Shown: positions 62,849 through 64,000 of the stretch, piece by piece
Layout: each line of letters opens with the position of its first letter
Numbering within the stretch: the first letter of the stretch is position 1
DNA from: Microbulbifer okhotskensis
Lineage (GTDB): Bacteria > Pseudomonadota > Gammaproteobacteria > Pseudomonadales > Cellvibrionaceae
DNA: 64,000 bases
Reading direction: 5' to 3'
Assembly (NCBI RefSeq): GCF_023895975.1
Contig: NZ_JALBWM010000003.1
Span: 41,858-105,857 of the forward strand
Made by a program: the position numbers and the translations under genes
The notes under the pieces: generated by a model
Databases searched by the model: none
Seen by the model: only the letters and a program-made list of their open reading frames with translations
Told to the model about the DNA's origin: nothing

Positions 62849-63074
62849 AAATACCTGTACTTTCTGAATCAGAATAGCTCAGCCATCCTTTCCTTACACA
62901 AAAAAATAAACAAAGTAGTTACGGCAATATAACGAATAGAATTAAAGTGGGACTAAATACTACCATCTACTTTTTCAACTCGATTTCAGTCGATAGAGGA
63001 GTATACCGAATTTAGCTAATTTCGCCCTAAAAAATTTAATACAAACCCACCAAGAAAATAGATTTTGCAAAACA

Positions 63075-63100
63075 GTAGCCCCATAGCATTATGGAGCTAC
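63075..63100 (-). terminator. Hairpin terminator after the serine hydrolase pseudogene
   Basis: An 11-bp stem with one C-A mismatch (GTAGCCCCATA / TATGGAGCTAC) and a 4-nt loop; on the minus strand it is followed by CTGTTTTGC. It lies 17 bp beyond the pseudogene stop. Confidence 0.6.
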
Positions 63101-63117
63101 CAGATCAGTTCCTATAT

Positions 63118-64000
63118 TTAAATGTTCATGAGCCGATTGGCAATTCCCTTCATCGCATTTTCAGATTTACTATCCATATCACGATTCATCAAGATAACAA
63201 AACCATCCTTATGTTCCGGTTCAAAATACTTATCCGAAAATATGCCCAGGTCAGCTCCTATATGCGCCACAATTCCATTACGGTCTCCCCAAAAGAAGCG
63301 CTGTGAACCTGAAATTGACTCAGGTAGTTGCAGACGAAACATTTCCTGGCACATGGCCTCTGATAAAATCTGAGATCCAGATTTGTCACGGTTATTAAGT
63401 ACCGCCAATAAGAAATCTCTGGGGTCGGCAATACTTATTCGAACAGCACCATCAGGATACTGTGGATACTAGATTCCCACTGTGGGCATACGGATACATT
63501 TCTTATAGCTAAAAGGGGGATTGATAAATCTTCCTGTTGAATAATTCAGCTTTCCAGATTCACTACTAGTACACAGGCCAACAAATGGTATACATTGTTC
63601 CACTTTATAGGGTGCTGTTATAGACCCCAGATCTAGTCCATTCAGTCTCCAACTGGTACTCTCCATATCCCAACTGCGAAATAAAGTATCCCGCCAAACC
63701 GGCAGAAAGATTACTGTATTGCCTGTGCTCCCCGGATTTATTTTTCAAATAATAATCCCCACTACCATACAGGCCTCCTCCTTTAACAAGAAGAAAGCGA
63801 AGGTGCCGCTCCCAGCTAATGGAGCGATTACGATTTTCAGAGCAAGTGGCGTAGTCATAGTAATCTTTAATTGCTGCGGAGTGACGGCCAGATGTCTAGG
63901 CGTGATTTTTTCGTCTTTTATATGCAGATTATCTACCTTAAATAGAACAATACTTCGGACAGTTTTAGGGGGCGAAATAGGTAGGAACCACGGCCAGATA
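63118..64000 (-). pseudogene. Decayed beta-lactamase-family (class C / esterase type) serine hydrolase, 5-prime end outside window
   Basis: Translating the minus strand piecewise gives a collinear serine hydrolase of the class C beta-lactamase family. From the edge to about 63890 one frame reads KVDNLHIKDEKITPRHL. A second frame, about 63895-63680, reads TSGRHSAAIKDYYDY and later the active-site Tyr motif QYSNLSAGLAGYFISQ. A third frame, from about 63680, reads MESTSWRLNGLDLGS, then meets an in-frame TAG at 63471-63469. It continues in the same frame with YPDGAVRISIADPRDFLLA and ends FEPEHKDGFVILMNR at 63118. Two frameshifts, an apparent internal deletion and one stop make it nonfunctional. 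The SxxK serine would lie outside the window. Confidence 0.85.

Overview
The window looks like chromosomal DNA of a gammaproteobacterium in the Pseudomonas/Cellvibrionales range (a marine Microbulbifer-like organism is plausible; this is inference from gene order and protein character, not from a marker gene). No rRNA, tRNA, CRISPR array or insertion sequence was found. Most of the window is dense housekeeping DNA whose gene order matches, block by block, loci known from Pseudomonas aeruginosa.

Layout. (1) 1-4933 is a mixed left end: the C-terminal part of an Rhs/YD-repeat protein cut by the window edge, an M14-type aspartoacylase/succinylglutamate-desuccinylase-like zinc hydrolase, an MltB-type lytic transglycosylase and a hemolysin III family membrane protein. 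(2) 5075-22943 is the purA-hisZ-hflC-hflK-hflX-hfq-miaA-mutL-amiB-tsaE-nnr cluster on the minus strand, then queG (+), orn (-), and rsgA-rhdA-psd (+). (3) 22999-24375 is an HD-GYP protein with altered metal-ligand motifs, preceded by a strongly structured 66-nt intergenic element. (4) 24530-38714 is hemE, gltD-gltB, and the aroB-aroK-pilQ-pilP-pilO-pilN-pilM unit (minus strand), with ponA/mrcA (PBP1A) divergent from pilM. (5) 41592-52336 is the Pil-Chp chemosensory cluster that controls type IV pili (pilG, pilH, pilI, pilJ, chpA, chpC), lacking the methyltransferase (pilK) and methylesterase (chpB) genes at this locus. (6) 52689-55709 is gshB, a tonB-like gene, algH and ruvX. (7) 55776-60152 is the heme-precursor cluster hemC-hemD-hemX-hemY. 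(8) 60239-64000 is an accessory right end that is visibly more AT-rich after 61280: a secreted alpha/beta hydrolase, a small orphan membrane protein, an exported protein of unknown function with an apparent 5-prime frameshift, and a decayed beta-lactamase-family serine hydrolase.

How the genes work together. pilM-N-O-P-Q build the type IV pilus alignment complex and outer-membrane secretin, and the Chp cluster supplies the signalling array that governs pilus extension and retraction. hemC, hemD and hemE are three consecutive steps of tetrapyrrole synthesis split between two loci. gltB/gltD form glutamate synthase; aroK and aroB feed the shikimate pathway; hflK/hflC form the membrane complex that controls FtsH; tsaE, miaA and queG all serve tRNA modification; mltB, amiB and PBP1A remodel peptidoglycan.

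No clearly new biological system is present. The best leads are the HD-GYP protein with lost metal ligands and the structured element in front of it, the adaptation-free Chp cluster, the toxin-less Rhs tail, and the decaying right-hand end.
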